A DNA stretch of 64,000 nt from Beroe forskalii (Eukaryota; Ctenophora; Nuda; Beroida; Beroidae). Shown piece by piece: positions 60,648-64,000 of this stretch (positions are counted from its first letter, which is position 1; the number at the start of each line of letters is the position of its first letter). Location: NCBI GenBank assembly GCA_011033025.1, contig WFMF01000291.1:1-64000 (forward strand), written 5' to 3'. Position numbers and translations under genes: made by a program. The notes under the pieces are model-generated. The model did no database searches. It had not been told where the DNA came from and saw nothing but the letters and a program-made list of their open reading frames with translations.

Positions 60648-61227
60648 CAACATATAGATCTATTTCATAATAGCGTCCTTGAAAGGTTCGCGAGTTAGAC
60701 CAGTTGATTGTCTTTGACAACTTCTCACAAATCTACTAATGCGCTCGCTTTCTTCAGTTCACCAGTCTACCACAGTGCATATTATGATTTTGTGAGTGTT
60801 CTCGAATATGCCGGCCCCTTTCTAAACCCTAAATTCATCATGACAAATAAGAGTTATTAGCTGATAGGAATGATATCATCTACATGATTCAGAATAGTGA
60901 ATTGTCGACATCATATCCGCTACTTTTCTTGACGATACTCATGTTCCACTTCGTGACCGCGCATAATACCATGACGAGTGCGCACCTTGCAGCAGCCAAT
61001 GATTTTGCATCACAATGGGTACTCAGAGCCACCGCGCTTCTTATAGTTCTTATGTCATGTGCGCGCGCACAGAATTGACGCTTACAAGTCATCGGTTTGC
61101 CATGTAAAACCATGAAGCTGACCTCACTATATTATCACCCACATATCCCTAAAATTATATTGTCCATGTTCGGAGGATATGGGACTCCCTAATACACGCT
61201 CACACTAGAAATATAGTCACTTTAAAT

Positions 61228-61296
61228 GTCGACTTATATCACAGCGCAATGTAGTAAGTTAGTGATGTATTTGCTCGCCTATTCCACGCGCGGAGC
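61228..61296 (+). repeat. CRE-type TIR repeat, core worn
   Basis: It has TATATCACAGCGCAATGTAG, TAAGTTAGTGATGTATTTGC and TCGCCTATTCCACGCGCG. The GACGTCA core is lost. Confidence 0.6.
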
Positions 61297-61597
61297 TCCA
61301 CTTTCTCCGTTAAATTGAGCACGTGCGACGCCCACAATTGCTCATCAGTAAGCTGCTCAGCCCCCTCGCAGCAGATAATTGTACCTCCCCACTTTTCCCG
61401 TGTAGTAATAATATAAATTTCTTGACATTCGATATATTATACAGTTCCTCTTGACAGAGCTGCACTGTTTTCTTGAGCAGCTAAACCTGTGTTTTTGATG
61501 CTAAACAGAGTACTATACACCTCAGTCAGCAGATGTTATACTTCGTTTCGTGTGATAGGGATGACATAATGTTTGTAAGGCTATGAGAGTGAGTGGG

Positions 61598-61686
61598 AAA
61601 AATAGACAAATGGGCGTTTTGCGTTACCAACTGACAATTCTAAATCACAGCTATGACATCATTATTAACTGCCTATTTATCGTGTA
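61598..61686 (-). repeat. CRE-type TIR repeat with both ends
   Basis: It has AAAAATAGACAAATGGGCG, ACCAACTGACAATTCTAAATC and AGCTATGACATCATTATTAAC, ending CTGCCTATTTATCGTG. Confidence 0.72.
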
Positions 61687-63920
61687 GGACAGCTTTAGTA
61701 TATACCTATATTTCAAAGTGGTTTTCTTGCTTTGTACTTATAGAAGTGTGAGAAGGATGGGTGATTTAACTCAGGTCGCTATTTTATGTTGTGACCCCCT
61801 CGCTGGGCCGCCATCTTCTTCTTTAATAACGGTTACCGGCCTTACGTCATCTCCCCTTTGAGAGTCAGATGTTAGTTAGGTTTGAGTGAGGGGGAGACGA
61901 CAGGAAACTGGGATATGTCTATGTTGTGATGAAGTAATGTGTGCTCTGATAGTGGGGGGGATTGGGGAAGTTAAGTCCCTTCATTTAGTCAGCTGATTAA
62001 GGGGATGTTGTCCCTTTACTCTTTTAGTCTGATTTGGGGGAAGTTGTCCCTTTAGTTTTACTCTTGTAGTCTGATTTTCGTAGCGTTCAAATCACCTTCA
62101 GCCGCCTAGTATCAGCAATGGTTGTTATTTAATGAGTTAAGTCTTTTATTGCAGTCTGCGTTGAATTATATTGTAGGTTCTAATTCTTATACAGAGGTCT
62201 TTTCTTTTTCTAATACCTCATCGGTGAGAAGGTTCATCTCTTCTGTTTGAGTTCCATGCTGACACATCCTCAAATCCCTATTATCTAAGTACTTCCCATT
62301 AAATATCCCTCAACATATTGTTGTGCCCCAACATTATCTACTTACTTTAACTCAACTTAACAAGTTTGGAATTGAATATTGAGTTCGATTAATTTTACTA
62401 AAGCCCCCATTTGTTCATTATGCTCAATACTCAGGACGCCAAAGGCCAAATTTATTATTTAATGTTGCTATTTCTGAAGTTGAATTCGCAAACCAAATGA
62501 CTGCCGTTGAGAATATTACGTCATTATAATAGTTTCAAATGGGTGATCTATGACTTTAAGCCGACTATAGTTCAAGTTGCAGCGCGCGCGTCTCTAGCGA
62601 CTGTAATCGAGTATATTATTCTGATCATGATAACTATACAAACTTCAGAACTTCAAGTAACTCCGAGTTGTTTGAACTCGTCTTGCTGTCACTCGTCATT
62701 GTGATTTTCCCAACTAACCGTGCTTTGGGGTTTGGACTCGGAGAAATTAATGAAATATAATGATTCTTCGACTTTCCGGTTGTTCAATTTTAATAAATTA
62801 AAAGCTGTTGACAACAGATATCATAGTGTTGTCGACACACTTTTTACCAATTATTTTAACACCCAACGTAATACTCCCCCATAGATTGTCAAATTAATTT
62901 CATTAAAATAAACCGATATATAGAAAAACTCGTGACGTTCATTACGTCAAAGTCAAAAGCAGGTGTTGGTAAATTGAAAATTCTGCCATTCAGTACTACC
63001 CGTAATTTCTTGCTATATGAGTATGTGGTGATAACTTCATTTAACCCATTACATCGTGAAATACTTCCTGGCACTCTGAAAGAGGACACCTATTTTGGTC
63101 AAACCCCAATGCATTTCATTAAGAATAAATTTTAATTGATGATAAATTGTATTTTTGAAAAATCAGCCCTTTCAATGCATTGTACCATAAAGATTTATTT
63201 AGCATGGAGTTTTTCAAACTAGGCCAGCAAGAGAATAAATGCATTCAGAAATTTAGGACTAGAATTTGCCATTTGGGGTTTGAATAGGATTGTAGTTGTA
63301 AGATAATTTCCGTGTTTTCCATTGGTCTTGTTGAATTGTTAGACTTTTTGTAATTTATTCTCTCAGTAACTATAAGTTTGTAGTATTTTGACAATTTATT
63401 GTTGATTGCTATTATATTGATACTAATTTATTCCCTCCAATTATAGGCTTACGATGTAATAACGAAAGTACTTCCTATAATCTATGCTGTTTCATTGTGC
63501 ATCCAAAACACGTAACTTTTAAATCGTGAAATATATTATCATTAGTTTGAAATTAACAAAGCTATGGTTTCAATATTAATGGGAGCCACTTGTACTTGCT
63601 TCTAGGTGTCTCTATGATATGTGCGTGGTCCATATGACACATTCTTGTGTGTCATTTATTTCGGTAACTTTTCCTACAAATACAACATCTTGTGATATAA
63701 AACCCCTCAGGCTGGGCCTGTCAAACACATAAATTCTTTCACGTACAACCTTAACCACATGTTCCTTACGAAGACTTCAAGCAAAAAGTTGAATAGTTCC
63801 TTCTAATTTAAATACACGTTATATAATACGCTACCTCTGCTCCCTGGGCTCACAGTTCACACTGAGACTGCTCCGTTCCCAGTACACGCCCTAACTCCAG
63901 CCCTAGCTCAGACAGAGGTG

Positions 63921-64000
63921 TATAGGTGGCGTGAGATGACGTCATTATCATAGCTTAACGTAGCGCGTTGTGGCGGTTGAAGCGTCTATTGTGCAATCGC
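63921..64000 (+). repeat. CRE-type TIR repeat, reaching the window edge
   Basis: It has TATAGGTGGCGTGAGATGACG, then TCATTATCATAGCTTAACG, GGCGGTTGAAGCGTCTATTG and TGCAATCGC. Its right end may be cut by the window border. Confidence 0.75.

Larger units (their letters stand above)
56685..64000. other. Intergenic to window end, many CRE-type repeats
   Basis: No gene was recognised. Besides listed copies, weaker ones are at about 57,188-57,240 (CATGATAATGACGTCATAA), 60,868-60,930 and 62,508-62,572. A trinucleotide run (CTCCTCCTC) lies near 58,165-58,197. Confidence 0.5.

Noticed and set aside
1..64000. tRNA, rRNA, snRNA genes and CRISPR arrays
   Set aside because: I looked for A/B-box and cloverleaf patterns and for regularly spaced repeats with unique spacers. 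None was convincing; the regular repeats are satellites or minisatellites.

Overview
The window looks like nuclear DNA of an AT-rich animal genome. The genes have several GT-AG introns, and their products (a mitochondrial NAD carrier of the SLC25A51 type, the translation factor eIF3h and a rhodopsin-family GPCR) are animal in character. Short introns, a gene nested inside an intron and dense small palindromic repeats would suit an early-branching or otherwise small invertebrate such as a cnidarian or ctenophore. The sequence alone does not fix the species, and that placement is inference.

Gene block, 1-12,637. The last four exons of an SLC25A51-like carrier (+) are followed by a complete eight-exon eIF3h gene (+, 331 residues). 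Intron 5 of eIF3h carries a complete single-exon BTB/POZ gene on the same strand. Converging on eIF3h from the minus strand is a seven-exon GPCR of about 295 residues. I assembled it exon by exon with matching splice phases from the start codon to helix 7. Helix 7 breaks by exactly one base, in a run of four A on the plus strand. The genes share no pathway; they are ordinary neighbours.

Repeat-rich stretch, 12,638-64,000. I found no convincing host gene in these 51 kb. It is filled with repeats. The most striking is a family of about 75-110 bp elements with terminal inverted repeats (ends like GAGAAATAGGCGGTT) and an internal TGATAATGACGTCA, a full cAMP-response-element core. About 40 complete or partial copies lie between 15.2 kb and the window end, in both orientations, with one more at 9.2 kb. 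Other content: two broken head-to-head Penelope-like retroelements (29.8-31.3 kb, with YVDD reverse transcriptase and GIY-YIG remains); a Harbinger-like MITE family ending in GGGATCGTTCAC (three copies, one abutting an eIF3h splice donor); two further small palindromic repeat families; a 95-bp satellite; a 3.4-kb inverted repeat (53,266-56,684) with an identical 142-bp perfect palindrome in each arm; and two perfect palindromes side by side at 20.0-20.2 kb.

Two stretches (about 17.3-18.2 kb and 28.4-29.8 kb) consist of stretched homopolymers and look like poor consensus sequence. With the one-base GPCR break, this suggests long-read homopolymer error in places, so single-base claims here need raw-read support.
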